DNA from: Lentzea atacamensis
GTDB taxonomy: Bacteria; Actinomycetota; Actinomycetes; Mycobacteriales; Pseudonocardiaceae
Length of the DNA: 64,000 nt
Reading direction: 5' to 3'
Assembly: GCF_003269295.1 (NCBI RefSeq)
Contig: NZ_QLTT01000005.1
Span: forward strand, 310,001 to 374,000
The notes beneath the pieces are model-generated. The model was given only the letters and a program-made list of their open reading frames with translations. It did not search any database and was not told the origin of the DNA. This document shows positions 9,301 through 17,538 of this stretch, in pieces (within the stretch, counting starts at the first letter, position 1; every line of letters starts with the position of its first letter). Both the position numbers and the translations under genes were made by a program.

Positions 9301-9517
9301 CGAACAGGAAGCGCTCACGGCCAGGAGCGGGCCGGACGTTCACCACCCGCTTGTCGCTGACGGTGATCTTGTCCCCGGTCAGCAGTGTCACGGTCGCACC
9401 GTTGGCACCGACCGGCGTGATCACGACCGGATCGGCGGCCGCGCTCGGTGCCGCCGACACCACCGTCCCCGCCAGCACGAGTGCCAGCAGCCCCGGCAAG
9501 GCTCGTCTGCTTCGCAT
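6329..9517 (-). CDS. Secreted S8 (subtilisin-like) serine peptidase, large form
   Basis: 1062 residues. ATG 9517 is chosen because GGAG precedes it and a Sec signal peptide follows (MRSRRALPGLLALVLAG, cleavage near residue 28). Residues 40-180 are a prodomain-like region. The catalytic domain has Asp207 (VAVLDTGID), His239 (HGHGTHVAS), oxyanion Asn331 (IAAGN) and Ser406 (GTSMAAPH). About 550 C-terminal residues form beta-rich domains ending in RAYALK. Two paralogues at 20163 and 23478 share the layout and tail. The enzyme should act outside the cell on proteins. It is divergent from a sigma-factor gene with which it shares a symmetric promoter region. Confidence 0.93.
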   Translation of the reverse strand: MRSRRALPGLLALVLAGTVVSAAPSAAADPVVITPVGANGATVTLLTGDKITVSDKRVVNVRPAPGRERFLFESYTDEHGDLNVVPEDAQALLQKGVLDPRLFNVTDLIAAGFDDASADRLPLIVDHAGPAPSTAAAQVTRELPAMGATAVSVARSAAFWPVAQKADRVWLDGRVRVALEHSVPQIGAPAAWQAGHTGAGTKVAVLDTGIDATPPDLAGAVVDARDFTGGDNPDDRHGHGTHVASIITSEHTRYRGVAPDTRLLNGKVLGDDGVGHVSTIIEGMQWAAAQGADVVNMSLSGEPSDGTDPLSQAVNRLTAETGTLFVIAAGNQGFVGLPGTADAALTVGAVDRSDNLAEFSGRGPRFGDGAVKPDITAPGVDITAARAAHSVNGQPGQSHLPLTGTSMAAPHVAGAAAILAGQHPGWTAEQLKSTLMGSATAKAGLTVHQQGAGRVDVGKAVGATTSAAPASLNFGEVRWPYQDTAAIKKTLTYTNHGTAPATFSLSADVKHQDGSPAPQGMFTITPATVTVPAGGQATVTVTADVAVNGPSGDVSGVITATAGTTAVRTPIAVHREVESYDVDLTAIAHDGSPSTDYRYRFVPIGRVDVYKAFATGPTTVRLPAGEYTYTGFVRDAATGRKAYMAEPTFTVGKKTSLVFDAREAMPVGITVDEPSSRDVRTQLDFHRTTNTEYGFTGESVLAFGEELQRLTVRPSSTRHDAFTFTTQTTKAKWNGRSFDGSPYLYHLKHTDHAVPRTPRWHDRTGDLAKVRSEHASTTPGSTGVRDLVAIPLPGTLTEYYTPDVPWAFRTFTEVVGDQWLGEHVQVKPVVYPRGKTTTVRWNRGVFGPSLFDGEVGSTAFRGLDRLHFQISPLADQDPGRNSSQAMRGRTELLRDGKVIGENDQAVYGVFDVGPERAAYTARTTADRSTYAGLTTRYEAEWTFTSQRGERPLEATLLPLLGVRYAPDLDDRNAAPAGRFFRIPMSVQRNGSATPGQISKPTVDVSCDDGKTWAPALVQRDRTQWTVTVRHPAGAKFVSLRSSVHDAEGNKQSQTIIRAYALK

Positions 9518-9563
9518 CAAACATCTCCACAAAGTTGTTGTCGTGGTTCGACTCGCGGACCAA

Positions 9564-9620
9564 GACACGCCATGTCCTCCTGACCGGGTTGCAACCTCCC
9601 GGTGAGGACATGGCGTGACT
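9564..9620. promoter_or_regulatory. Symmetric back-to-back promoter region of S8 peptidase and sigma factor
   Basis: A 14-bp perfect inverted repeat (9566-9579, CACGCCATGTCCTC; 9604-9617) flanks inner ACCGGG/CCCGGT arms and a central palindrome GGTTGCAACC (9587-9596). Read either way this gives GCAACC, a 17-bp spacer and CGTG: GCAACC 9591-9596 with CGTGAC 9614-9619 toward the sigma gene, and GCAACC 9592-9587 with CGTGTC 9569-9564 toward the peptidase. Two opposed ECF-type promoters sharing one -35 centre is the likely reading, probably recognised by the sigma factor encoded next to it. Confidence 0.6.
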
Positions 9621-9626
9621 AACCGC

Positions 9627-10145
9627 GTGAATGCCGGTGGGGAACGGACAAAGAACGAACGCGAGGACCGGTTCGCGGCGTACTTCGCCGCCAAATCGGG
9701 CGCGATGCGCGCGACCGCGTACCTGCTGTGCGGCGACTGGCACCGCGCGGAGGACCTCGTCCAGACCGCGTTCGTGAAGCTGTACCTGGTGTGGCACCGG
9801 GTCGGCCACGAGGAAAAGCTGGACTGCTACACGCGCCAGGTTCTGGTGCGGACCTTCCTGGACGAGAAGAGACGCGGGTTCTTCCGGCGCGAGCGGCCGA
9901 CCTCCGAGATCGGGGACCGCCCGCTGTCCGAACCGGACGACCACGTCGAGAACCGCGTTGTGCTGGTCGAGGCGCTCGCCGCGGTCGCGCCGCGGCAGAG
10001 GGCCGCTCTGGTGCTGCGGATCTGGGAGGACCTGTCCGTCGAGGACACCGCGAAGGCGATGGGCTGCAGCACGGGGACGGTCAAGAGCCAGCTGGCCCGC
10101 GGCCTCGCGACGATGCGCTCCCTCGTGCCGGTCAGCAGTGCGTGA
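9627..10145 (+). CDS. SigE-family ECF RNA polymerase sigma factor
   Basis: 172 residues from GTG 9627 (176 from GTG 9615). Region sigma2 spans about 10-75 (AAYFAAKSGAMRATAYLLCG, EDLVQTAFVKLY) and sigma4 about 110-165 (LAAVAPRQRAALVLRIW, then EDTAKAMGCSTGTVKSQLAR, an HTH). Such factors direct polymerase to stress or secretion regulons. If CGTGAC at 9614-9619 is the -10, transcription would begin near 9626, making GTG 9627 a leaderless start. GTG 9615 would then be inside the promoter. The downstream membrane protein is the likely cognate anti-sigma partner. Confidence 0.85.
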   Translation: MNAGGERTKNEREDRFAAYFAAKSGAMRATAYLLCGDWHRAEDLVQTAFVKLYLVWHRVGHEEKLDCYTRQVLVRTFLDEKRRGFFRRERPTSEIGDRPLSEPDDHVENRVVLVEALAAVAPRQRAALVLRIWEDLSVEDTAKAMGCSTGTVKSQLARGLATMRSLVPVSSA

Positions 10146-10188
10146 CCTCGTGAAACAGCTGGGTAGTGCGGAACAAGGAGCCCAAGAG

Positions 10189-11022
10189 ATGGATGAGCGT
10201 GAACTGCGGACAGCGATGGACGACGCCGTGGCGGTGGCGCCGCCGCCGATGACGGAAGGGCCCGTGCTGATGGCCGGTCGGCAAGCCCTCAAACGACGTC
10301 GTGCGCTGCGGGCGAGCACCGCGAGCGCGGCGGTGGTCGCGATCACGGCGGTCGGGGTGGCCGTGCTCGCTTCAGGCCAGGGCCACAACGGTTTCGCTCC
10401 GGTCGGCGCGAAGCCGTCGGCAGTGCCGGACACCGTTGCGTCGTCACCGACCGCACGTCCCGACGCGACGGCGACCTCCGGCCCGCACCACGACCGCGCC
10501 GCGGCACTGGCGGCCGCGCTGAGCGACCTGGCACCGGACGGGTTCGGGACACCGGACGACCTCAAGGGAACCGGCGACTTCGCCAACCGGCCGTTGAAGA
10601 GCCACAAGGCCATGTCGGCCGGCACGGTGAACGGCACCGAGCTGTGGCAGTACGCCGCGGGCACCCCGCTGACCAAGGGCGCGGCTGTCGGAGAGCTGGT
10701 CGCCACGGTTCACTCGCCGGGGTCGGCGACGACCGGGGAAGGCTGCGGGCTGAAGCCGACGGCGTGGGACTCCTCCCTCGCTCACTGCACCGAGGTGAAC
10801 GTCAGCGGCAAGACGGTCGCCGTCGCGTCCGTCACCTACCCGGCCGTGGACGGCCTGCCGCCCTCTCAGTGGGCCGGCTATCGCCACGCCGACGGCACCG
10901 TGGTGTTCGTCATGCAGTCCACCGGAATGGCCCGATCGGGCCGCCCCGCCCTGGCCGTGATGCCGATGACCGATCAGCAGCTGGCCGCCCTGGCCGTCGA
11001 TCCGCGCCTCAGTCCCCGGTGA
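10189..11022 (+). CDS. Membrane-anchored partner of SigE-family sigma factor (putative anti-sigma)
   Basis: 277 residues from ATG 10189, with AAGGAG 8 bp upstream. Residues 1-40 are cytoplasmic (MDERELRTAMDDAVAVAPPP), one transmembrane helix lies near 42-63 (AAVVAITAVGVAVL), and the rest is extracytoplasmic. That part has a Pro/Ala/Thr linker and a C-terminal domain with HADGTVVFVM and MTDQQLAALAVDPRL. The start lies 43 bp past the sigma stop, so they are co-transcribed. No zinc-binding HxxxCxxC anti-sigma motif is seen; the anti-sigma role rests on position and topology. A fragment of a related pair survives at 3936-4293. Confidence 0.6.
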   Translation: MDERELRTAMDDAVAVAPPPMTEGPVLMAGRQALKRRRALRASTASAAVVAITAVGVAVLASGQGHNGFAPVGAKPSAVPDTVASSPTARPDATATSGPHHDRAAALAAALSDLAPDGFGTPDDLKGTGDFANRPLKSHKAMSAGTVNGTELWQYAAGTPLTKGAAVGELVATVHSPGSATTGEGCGLKPTAWDSSLAHCTEVNVSGKTVAVASVTYPAVDGLPPSQWAGYRHADGTVVFVMQSTGMARSGRPALAVMPMTDQQLAALAVDPRLSPR

Positions 11023-11215
11023 GGAAGGCCACCGGCACCGCCGATCTGCGGCCCTCCCGCATGACGACGCGTTCGGAGCGGTAGCACCCTCCACTTCGGA
11101 CAGACCATCGCTGTGGCTCGCCGACACCACGGCGCCCGGCTGCTGGTGTCGTGAGTGCGCGGGAGCGGAGGAGGACCGCTTGTCTAGGCTGAGCCCTCGA
11201 AACCGAGGAGTGCTC

Positions 11216-11827
11216 ATGAAGCTCTACGCAGTCGCCGCCGTCGTCGACTCGGTCATGGCGGCCTTGCGCGGCACCGGAAGCGTGCGCAAGGTCACGAAAA
11301 CCGCGCTGATGCCCGCCCTCGCGCTGACCAGCCCGCCACGCGACCCTGGCATGACGGTGGGCCTGGCCGGATCCTGGGCCGGCGACGTGGCACTGCTCGG
11401 CGACTCCGACCGGGCGTTCCGAACCGGACTGTTCAGCTTCCTCGTGGCCCACGTCGGCTACACGGCCGCGCTGGCCCGCCGATCACAGCCCGGCTCACGC
11501 GGGGCGGTCCTGCCGATCGTCGCGGCCTCGGCTGCCGGGGCCGCGGTGTTCGCCCGCGCGGCCGGGCCGATGGGGCGACCGGTCGGCCTGTACGCACTGA
11601 CGCTCGGAACGATGGTCGCCGCCGCGTCGACGGTCCGCGGGCGTGGTGCGCGACGAGTTTTCGGTGGTGCGGCACTGTTCGCGGTGTCGGACGCGCTGCT
11701 CGGGGCGAGCCGGTTCGTCCTCGATGGACGGGCGGCGCGGGTCGCCTCGGCCGGTGTGATGCCCACCTACGCGGCCGCGCAGTGGCTGATCCACACCGGG
11801 TTCGAGCAGGAGGGCGACCCCGCCTGA
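11216..11827 (+). CDS. YhhN family membrane protein (lysoplasmalogenase-like)
   Basis: 203 residues, 7-8 hydrophobic helices. The family pattern is seen in KTALMPALALTSP, the polar GDVALLGD segment and FLVAHVGYTAALA. YhhN/TMEM86 proteins hydrolyse or bind lyso-ether lipids in the membrane; activity in actinobacteria is not established. ATG 11216 has CGAGGAG 5 bp upstream; an in-frame TTG at 11180 has none. It lies upstream of the tRNA gene. Confidence 0.8.
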   Translation: MKLYAVAAVVDSVMAALRGTGSVRKVTKTALMPALALTSPPRDPGMTVGLAGSWAGDVALLGDSDRAFRTGLFSFLVAHVGYTAALARRSQPGSRGAVLPIVAASAAGAAVFARAAGPMGRPVGLYALTLGTMVAAASTVRGRGARRVFGGAALFAVSDALLGASRFVLDGRAARVASAGVMPTYAAAQWLIHTGFEQEGDPA

Positions 11828-11895
11828 AAACCCGTTGGATGCCCTGTGCTAACGTTCTTGGTGTCGGAAAGAGCAAGGCTCCGGCACACAAACAA

Positions 11896-11969
11896 GCGCC
11901 GCTAGCTCAGTTGGTTAGAGCAGCTGACTCTTAATCAGCGGGTCCGGGGTTCGAGTCCCTGGCGGCGTA
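11896..11969 (+). tRNA. tRNA-Lys, anticodon CTT
   Basis: A full cloverleaf of 74 nt can be folded by eye: acceptor GCGCCGC / GCGGCGT (G1-U72 closing pair), TA at 8-9, a D arm GCTC-AGTTGGTTA-GAGC, an anticodon arm GCTGA-CTCTTAA-TCAGC with anticodon CTT, variable GGGTC, a T arm with TTCGAGT loop, and discriminator A. CCA is not encoded. It reads AAG codons. Its 3' half is duplicated at 3747-3790. Confidence 0.96.
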
Positions 11970-11979
11970 CTCCGGAAAA

Positions 11980-12010
11980 GCAGGTAGAGATTCGTCTCTG
12001 CCTGCTTTTT
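11980..12010 (+). terminator. Rho-independent terminator of tRNA-Lys
   Basis: A 10-bp stem GCAGGTAGAG / CTCTGCCTGC (one T-G pair), loop ATTCGT, then five T, beginning 10 bp after the tRNA. Confidence 0.85.
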
Positions 12011-12311
12011 CGCATTTCCGCCGCTTCCCGTCATCCCGAGGACGACGTCAACACCCGGCAAGCCTGGGCGGTGAGGTCGCCGAGCAAGCGGACGGCCTCT
12101 GCGAGTTCGGGCCCGATCTCCAGCTGGATCCACAGGTCCGACGGCGCGTCCCTCGTGTGGCTCGGCCGCGCCGCGGACGGCTCCCCCAGCCGCTTCGTCC
12201 TCGACTTCCAGGTGCCCGAGCTGGCCACCGCGGAACCGGGCTGACCTCGCGGTCAACGCGGTTCAGACGGGCGTCGAGCACCCGGCGGACCTCGATGGAC
12301 AAGGGAGAGCG
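12011..12311. other. Intergenic stretch with possible gene-end remnants
   Basis: No convincing gene. The plus frame ending at TGA 12242-12244 reads SDGASLVWLGRAADGSPSRF and on to LATAEPG, like the end of a protein without a start. The minus frame 12031-12228 (65 codons) ends ELAEAVRLLGDLTAQACRVL, a helix-like tail, but has no ribosome site. They overlap, so at most one is real. Either could be a scar beside the tRNA integration site. Confidence 0.35.
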
Positions 12312-12340
12312 TTGACTCTCACAGACAGATGGTCGACAAT
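12312..12340 (+). promoter_or_regulatory. Sigma70-type promoter with overlapping GTCGAC operator for the catabolic operon
   Basis: TTGACT (12312-12317), a 17-bp spacer and GACAAT (12335-12340) form a housekeeping-type promoter 39 bp before the first gene. The -10 is overlapped by GGTCGACAAT (12331-12340), which is almost the same as TGTCGACTAT (20099-20108) before the GntR gene. A repressor bound there would block the -10. Confidence 0.55.
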
Positions 12341-12378
12341 CGACAACCGACACGCCAGCACCAGCACTGGAGGACACC

Positions 12379-13059
12379 GTGGAGTTCGCGAGCAAGCCGA
12401 AGTTCGTCACGTTCGACATGAACGGGACGCTGATCCGCTTCCGCATCAACGACGTGATCCGTCAGGTCCTGGGCGACCGGCTCCCCGCCGAGCTCGCGGA
12501 CGAGTTCCTGCGGACGGGCAACGAGTTCCGGTACGACGAGACCCTGGGCGACTGGAAGCCGTTCCACCAGATCGTCGCCAACTCGCTGGAGCGCACCATG
12601 CGTCACTTCGGCCTGGAGTACCGCGCCGGTGACGGTGAGGCGGTGTACGAGCAGATCCCCACGTTCGGCCCCTACCCCGGTGTCACCGAGGCACTGCGGC
12701 GCCTGGCCGAGGAGTACCCGCTGGTCATCGTGACGAACACCGACGACGCCCACGCACCGAGCCTCGTGGAGAACCTCCAGGCTCCGTTCGAGGTCGTCAT
12801 CACCGCCGAGCAGATGCGCGCCTACAAGCCGCGGCTGCACGCGTTCCAGTACACGCTGGACAAGCTCGGCGCGACGCCCGACGAGATCGTGTGGGTCTCA
12901 GCGAGCCCGAAGTACGACCTCCGCTCCGCGACCGTCATGGGCTTCGAGAACAAGGTGTACATGGACCGCGGCTTCGAGCCGGACCACCCGTGGCTCGGCT
13001 GCAAGCGGATCACCGACATCGCCGACCTCCCCGTCCTCTTCGGTCTGCCGCGGCCTTGA
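12379..13059 (+). CDS. HAD superfamily hydrolase, haloacid-dehalogenase type II-like
   Basis: 226 residues. Motif I is FDMNGTL (nucleophile Asp; the usual second Asp is Asn here, as in type II dehalogenases where this site varies), motif II VTNTDDA, motif III KPRLHAF and motif IV SASPKYDLRSATVMG. These fit the L-2-haloacid dehalogenase branch, whose members hydrolyse a halide or another group from a small 2-substituted acid. GTG 12379 follows GGAGGA. It is the first gene of the operon, so the substrate is probably the imported compound or one of its breakdown products rather than a haloacid. Confidence 0.8.
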   Translation: MEFASKPKFVTFDMNGTLIRFRINDVIRQVLGDRLPAELADEFLRTGNEFRYDETLGDWKPFHQIVANSLERTMRHFGLEYRAGDGEAVYEQIPTFGPYPGVTEALRRLAEEYPLVIVTNTDDAHAPSLVENLQAPFEVVITAEQMRAYKPRLHAFQYTLDKLGATPDEIVWVSASPKYDLRSATVMGFENKVYMDRGFEPDHPWLGCKRITDIADLPVLFGLPRP

Positions 13060-13096
13060 GGCGCGGACGACCGATCGCAACGGCAGGAGGACAGCG

Positions 13097-14371
13097 ATGA
13101 AGTTCACCCCGTACTGGCTGGACACCGCTCCGCAGGGCCCTGACCGGTCGCGCACCGACATCGGCGGCCACGTCGACGTCGCGATCGTGGGAGCCGGCCT
13201 CACCGGCCTGTCAGCGGCACTGCACCTGGCCCGCAAGGGCGCCAACGTGCACGTCTTCGAGAAGGAGACGGTGGGCTGGGGTGCGTCGGGCCGCAACGGC
13301 GGGATGGCCACGACCGGTCTGTCGATCGGCTTCCGCGACGCGGTCAGCCGCTACGGGCTGGACATCGCGAAGGCGTACCTCCTGGCCTACCACAACGCGG
13401 TCGACACCGTGGAGAAGGTCATCAGCGACGAGGGCATCGACTGCGACTTCGCCCGCACCGGCAAGCTGAACCTCGCGTCGAGGCCCGCTCACCTCGACGG
13501 CATGCGCAAGACCGCCGAGATGCTGTCCGGGCTTGGTTTCGAGCACCGCCTGGTGGGCAGGAACGAACTCCGCGCGGAGATCGGCTCCGACAAGTTCCAC
13601 GGTGCGATGGTCGACGCCCGGAGTGCGGGGCTGCACGTCGGCAAGTTCACCAAGGGACTCGCCGAGGCGGCCGTGCGGGCGGGCGCCACGATCCACGAGA
13701 AGGCGCCGGTCGAGCAGTTCCGCGGGCTGGGCGGCACGAAGCACGAGCTGGTCACCGCGCGGGGCACCGTCCGTGCCGACCAGGTCCTCGTCGCCACCAG
13801 CGGCTACACCGGGCGGCCGTTCCGCTGGCAGCAGGTCAGGATCGCGCCCGTCGGCAGCTTCATCATCGTGACCGAGCCGCTGGGCGAGGACGCCTGCGAC
13901 GAGCTGCTGCCGACCCGGCGGATGGCGTCGACTTCCAAGAACCTGTTGAACTACTTCAGGATCACGCCGGACCACCGGCTGCTGTTCGGTGGTCGCGCCC
14001 GGTTCACCATGTCGAACCCGCAGTCGGACGAGAAGTGCGGGCGCATCCTGCAGCGGGGGATGACCGAGTTCTTCCCACAGCTCGCGAACGCGCGGGTGGA
14101 CTACTGCTGGGGCGGACTGGTCGACATGAGCATGGACCGCATGGTCCACGCCGGCGAGCGCGACGGACTGTTCTACTCGCTCGGCTACTCCGGCCACGGT
14201 GTCCAGATGGCCACGCACATGGGCAAGCAGATGGCCGAGTACCTGAACGGCACCGTGACCGCGAACCCGTGGCGTGACTTGAAGTTCAACCGGATCCCCG
14301 GCCACTTCGGCCCGCCCTGGTTCCTGCCTTTCGCGGGTGCCTTCTACAAGTTCAAGGATCTCGTGAAGTAG
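13097..14371 (+). CDS. FAD-dependent amine/amino-acid oxidoreductase (DAO family)
   Basis: 424 residues. The N-terminal Rossmann motif is VAIVGAGLTGLSAALHLA with the acidic ribose-binding E in HVFEKE, followed by GWGASGRNGGM (the FAD-binding loop of DadA, PuuB and sarcosine-oxidase relatives). The C-terminus has GLFYSLGYSGHGVQMATHMG. Closest in form are gamma-glutamylputrescine oxidases. It oxidises a C-N bond to an imine with FADH2 formation. AGGAGGAC lies 7 bp before ATG 13097. The operon also encodes RidA, which removes reactive imines or enamines, so the product is likely such an intermediate. Confidence 0.88.
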   Translation: MKFTPYWLDTAPQGPDRSRTDIGGHVDVAIVGAGLTGLSAALHLARKGANVHVFEKETVGWGASGRNGGMATTGLSIGFRDAVSRYGLDIAKAYLLAYHNAVDTVEKVISDEGIDCDFARTGKLNLASRPAHLDGMRKTAEMLSGLGFEHRLVGRNELRAEIGSDKFHGAMVDARSAGLHVGKFTKGLAEAAVRAGATIHEKAPVEQFRGLGGTKHELVTARGTVRADQVLVATSGYTGRPFRWQQVRIAPVGSFIIVTEPLGEDACDELLPTRRMASTSKNLLNYFRITPDHRLLFGGRARFTMSNPQSDEKCGRILQRGMTEFFPQLANARVDYCWGGLVDMSMDRMVHAGERDGLFYSLGYSGHGVQMATHMGKQMAEYLNGTVTANPWRDLKFNRIPGHFGPPWFLPFAGAFYKFKDLVK

Positions 14372-14427
14372 GCGTTCCGCCACGCCTCAAACCTGCGCAC
14401 CTTCCCAGTTGATGAAGGACGGCCACC

Positions 14428-15357
14428 ATGCGAGCCTCAACACCCTTGCGTGCCACGATCATCGCGACATCCCTGGCCTTCGCACTCGTCGCGTGCGGGT
14501 CGGTCGAAGCAACCCAGCCCGCCGGCTCCGACCAGGTCGAGCACACCGACGACATCTCGGTGGGCGTGCAGCCGGACCCGGCGGTGGTGAAGCTGCTGCC
14601 GGAAGCCGTGAAGGCCAAGGGCACGATCTCGGTGGCGATGGACCTGTCGAGTCCGCCCACCACGTTCATGGCGACGGACAACAAGACCCCGATCGGATTC
14701 AACCCGGACATGGCGCGGCTGATCGCGGCCAAGCTCGGGGTGAAGCTGCAGATCGACAACGTCAAGTTCGACACCATCATCCCCGGTCTGCAGGGCGGGC
14801 GGTTCGACTTCACCGCGACCACCATGGGCGCCACCGCGGAGCGGCTGAAGGTGCTCGACATGATCAACTACTTCCAGAACGGCACCGGGGTCGTCGTACC
14901 TCGCGGGAACCCGCAGAAGCTGACCGTCCACGACCTGTGCGGGCGCCGCGTCGGCGTGCAGTCCGGTACCACGGCGGAAATCAAGTGGCTGCCACAGCTG
15001 AGCGAGAAGGACTGCACGAGCCAGGGCAAGCAGGCCATCACCGGAGTGACCCTGCCGAGCGTCAACGACTCGCTGACCCAGCTCGCCTCCAAGCGCCTCG
15101 ACGCGGTGATGTACGACTTCACCTCGCTGTCGTGGGCGGCCAAGCGGCAGCCGAACGTGCTGGAGGTCCTGCCGGAGCGGGTGGTCTCCGCGAAGGTGAA
15201 CGTCGCACTGCCCAAGGGTTCCGCGCTGACCCCGGCCATCCAGGCGGCCGTGCAGGCCATCATCGACAGTCCCAAGTACGTCGAAGCCCTTGATCGCTGG
15301 GGCTTCCAGGGCCTCGGCATCGAGACCGCGGCGATGGCCGTTCCGCTGGGGCAGTGA
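14428..15357 (+). CDS. ABC transporter substrate-binding lipoprotein, polar amino-acid type
   Basis: 309 residues. The signal peptide ends in the lipobox ALVAC with Cys23 as lipidation site. The mature protein is a SBP_bac_3 domain: [17 protein letters not shown], then [20 protein letters not shown], then [15 protein letters not shown]. This clan binds polar amino acids, opines or related amines outside the membrane. The stop overlaps the permease start (TGATG), so translation is coupled. Confidence 0.9.
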   Translation: MRASTPLRATIIATSLAFALVACGSVEATQPAGSDQVEHTDDISVGVQPDPAVVKLLPEAVKAKGTISVAMDLSSPPTTFMATDNKTPIGFNPDMARLIAAKLGVKLQIDNVKFDTIIPGLQGGRFDFTATTMGATAERLKVLDMINYFQNGTGVVVPRGNPQKLTVHDLCGRRVGVQSGTTAEIKWLPQLSEKDCTSQGKQAITGVTLPSVNDSLTQLASKRLDAVMYDFTSLSWAAKRQPNVLEVLPERVVSAKVNVALPKGSALTPAIQAAVQAIIDSPKYVEALDRWGFQGLGIETAAMAVPLGQ

Positions 15358-16280
15358 TGTCGACGACCACGACCACTTCTCCGACCGGGAGCCGGCCGTT
15401 GCCGGGACTGCTGCCAGAGCACAAGAAGCGGATCACGCCGAAGCGTCCGCACGACTACCTCTGCTGGGCGGCCGCGATCGCGGTCGTCGCCGGCCTGGTC
15501 TACACGACGGTGACCAACGAGAACTACCAGTGGCCGGTGGTGTTCAGCTACTTCACCACTCGGTCCATTCTGGACGGTCTGCTCCTCACGCTGGTCCTGA
15601 CGGTGGTCAGCATGGGCCTGGGCACGCTGCTCGGGTTGCTGCTCGCGATCATGCGGATGTCGCACCAGCCCCCGATCTCCGGTCTGGCCGGGCTGTACAT
15701 CACGTTCTTCCGCGGCACACCGGTGCTGGTGCAGCTGATCTTCTGGTTCAACATCGCCGCGCTGTACCCGAACGTCTCCCTCGGCATCCCGTTCACCGAC
15801 ATCTCCACCCCGGTGGACGTCAACGCGCTGATGACCCCGCTGACCGCGGCCATCGTGGGCCTGACGCTGAACGAGGCCGCCTACATGGCGGAGATCATCC
15901 GCGGCGGCTTCGCGTCGGTGAGCCGGGGCCAGTACGAGGCCGCGGACTCGCTGGGAATGAGCGGTTTCACCAGGCTCCGCCACGTGATCATCCCGCAGAC
16001 CATGCCCGCGATCATCCCCGCCACCGGCAACCAGGTGATCGGCATGCTCAAGGGCACCTCGCTGGTCAGCGTCCTCGGCGTGGCCGAACTGCTCAACAGC
16101 GCGCAGTCCATCTACGCCCGCACCTACCAGACCATTCCGCTGCTGATCGTCGCCAGTCTCTGGTACCTGATCATGACCCTCGCGCTCAGCGTGCCGCAGT
16201 CCATGATCGAGCGCCGCTTCTCCCGCTCCACCCGCAGGCAGGCCGCGGTCGCCACCGCGACGAAGGAGTCGTTGCTGTGA
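15357..16280 (+). CDS. ABC transporter permease, polar amino-acid (HisM/GlnP) type
   Basis: 307 residues, with five or six membrane spans. The cytoplasmic EAA loop reads [21 protein letters not shown], which docks the ATPase. The N-terminal extension of about 45 residues (Thr/Ser-rich, then [12 protein letters not shown]) is longer than in E. coli HisM. One permease gene serves the system, presumably as a homodimer. ATG 15357 overlaps the previous stop. Its own stop overlaps GTG of the ATPase gene. Confidence 0.9.
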   Translation: MSTTTTTSPTGSRPLPGLLPEHKKRITPKRPHDYLCWAAAIAVVAGLVYTTVTNENYQWPVVFSYFTTRSILDGLLLTLVLTVVSMGLGTLLGLLLAIMRMSHQPPISGLAGLYITFFRGTPVLVQLIFWFNIAALYPNVSLGIPFTDISTPVDVNALMTPLTAAIVGLTLNEAAYMAEIIRGGFASVSRGQYEAADSLGMSGFTRLRHVIIPQTMPAIIPATGNQVIGMLKGTSLVSVLGVAELLNSAQSIYARTYQTIPLLIVASLWYLIMTLALSVPQSMIERRFSRSTRRQAAVATATKESLL

Positions 16281-17044
16281 AAGCCGACGGAACGATCGTC
16301 GCCCGCAAGCTCTGCAAGAGCTTCGGCAGCCACCAGGTGCTGCGCGAGATCGACCTGACGGTGTCCGCCGGGGAGATCTCCTGCATCATCGGGCCCAGCG
16401 GATCCGGCAAGTCGACACTGCTCCGCTGCGTCAACGGCCTCGAAACCGTCGACCGCGGCGTGCTGCGGGTCAACGGCGAGGACTTCGGCTACGTCGAGAA
16501 GGACAACGCCTACCACGCCGTACGCCCGCAAAGGCTGACTGAGCAGCGTGCCCGCATCGGCATGGTCTTCCAGCAGTTCAACCTGTTCCCCAACATGACC
16601 GCGGAAAGCAACGTCATGTCCGGGCCCGTGCTGGTCAAGAAGACCGACCGCAGGACCGCCAGGGAACGGGCCCAGGAACTGCTGGCCCAGGTCGGCCTCA
16701 GCGGCTGCGGCCACAAGTACCCCGCCCAACTCTCCGGCGGCCAGCAGCAACGCGTCGCCATCGCCCGCGCCCTCGCCATGGACCCCAGCATCATGCTGTT
16801 CGACGAACCCACCAGCGCACTCGACCCCGAACTCGTCGGCGAAGTGCTTGGTGTGATGCGCGACCTGGCCCACAACGGCATGACCATGCTGCTGGTCACC
16901 CACGAGATGGGCTTCGCCCGCGACGTCGCCGACGAAGTGCTCTTCATGGACGACGGCATCGCGGTCGAACGCGGCGACGCACGGGAAGTGCTCGCCAACC
17001 CGAAGGAGAAGCGGACCCAGGAGTTCCTGGAAAGGGTGCTGTGA
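16277..17044 (+). CDS. ABC transporter ATP-binding protein, polar amino-acid type
   Basis: 255 residues. Walker A is [11 protein letters not shown], the Q-loop FQQFNLFP, the signature LSGGQQQR, Walker [14 protein letters not shown] and the H-loop LVTHEM. It powers import with the permease and the lipoprotein upstream. The GTG at 16277 forms a GTGA overlap with the permease stop. The insert [15 protein letters not shown] between Walker A and the Q-loop is slightly longer than in GlnQ. It again overlaps the next gene by 4 bp. Confidence 0.92.
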   Translation: MKADGTIVARKLCKSFGSHQVLREIDLTVSAGEISCIIGPSGSGKSTLLRCVNGLETVDRGVLRVNGEDFGYVEKDNAYHAVRPQRLTEQRARIGMVFQQFNLFPNMTAESNVMSGPVLVKKTDRRTARERAQELLAQVGLSGCGHKYPAQLSGGQQQRVAIARALAMDPSIMLFDEPTSALDPELVGEVLGVMRDLAHNGMTMLLVTHEMGFARDVADEVLFMDDGIAVERGDAREVLANPKEKRTQEFLERVL

Positions 17045-17538
17045 CGACGATCAATGCGACCGCGCGGGCTTCTGATCGGCTCGAGGCGCTCGGCCTGGAG
17101 CTTCCTGCCCTCGGCTTCGGCGCGAGCCCGTACTTCGTGAACCACCGGGCGGTGGACTCCGCCATCCACATCTCGGGCCAGCTGCCGTACCGCGACGGCG
17201 AGCTGATGGGCCAGGGCGTCGTCGGCAGGGACGTCGACGTGCCGACGGCGCGAGAACTCGCCCGCCAGACCGCGCTCAACGCGCTCGCGATCGCCGCGGA
17301 CGCGGTGGGAGATCTGGACCGGGTGCGGATCGTGCAGATGCTGGTGTTCGTGGCCAGCACGCCGGACCTGGGTGAGCAGTCGCGAGTCGCCGACGCGGCC
17401 AGTGAGCTCCTCGTCGAGGTACTGGGCGAGAACGGACGGCACGCACGCACCGCGATCGGTGTCGCCGGGCTGCCGCGCAACAGTCCCGTCGAGATCCAGA
17501 TGATCTGCACCGCGGTTCAGCACGAGGAAACACCGTGA
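17041..17538 (+). CDS. RidA family protein (enamine/imine deaminase)
   Basis: 165 residues with the YjgF/RidA fold: [31 protein letters not shown], and the active-site region [20 protein letters not shown] (Arg before the LP turn). RidA proteins hydrolyse reactive 2-aminoacrylate or imine intermediates released by PLP enzymes and amino-acid oxidases. Both enzyme kinds flank it here, which explains its place in the operon. GTG 17041 overlaps the ATPase stop; its stop overlaps the next start. Confidence 0.88.
   Translation: MTTINATARASDRLEALGLELPALGFGASPYFVNHRAVDSAIHISGQLPYRDGELMGQGVVGRDVDVPTARELARQTALNALAIAADAVGDLDRVRIVQMLVFVASTPDLGEQSRVADAASELLVEVLGENGRHARTAIGVAGLPRNSPVEIQMICTAVQHEETP

Noticed and set aside
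6917-9583. 888-codon open frame on the plus strand opposite the first S8 peptidase
   Set aside because: It mirrors the peptidase codons (GC-rich third positions keep the opposite strand open), is rich in Arg/Gly/Val without domains and has no ribosome site.
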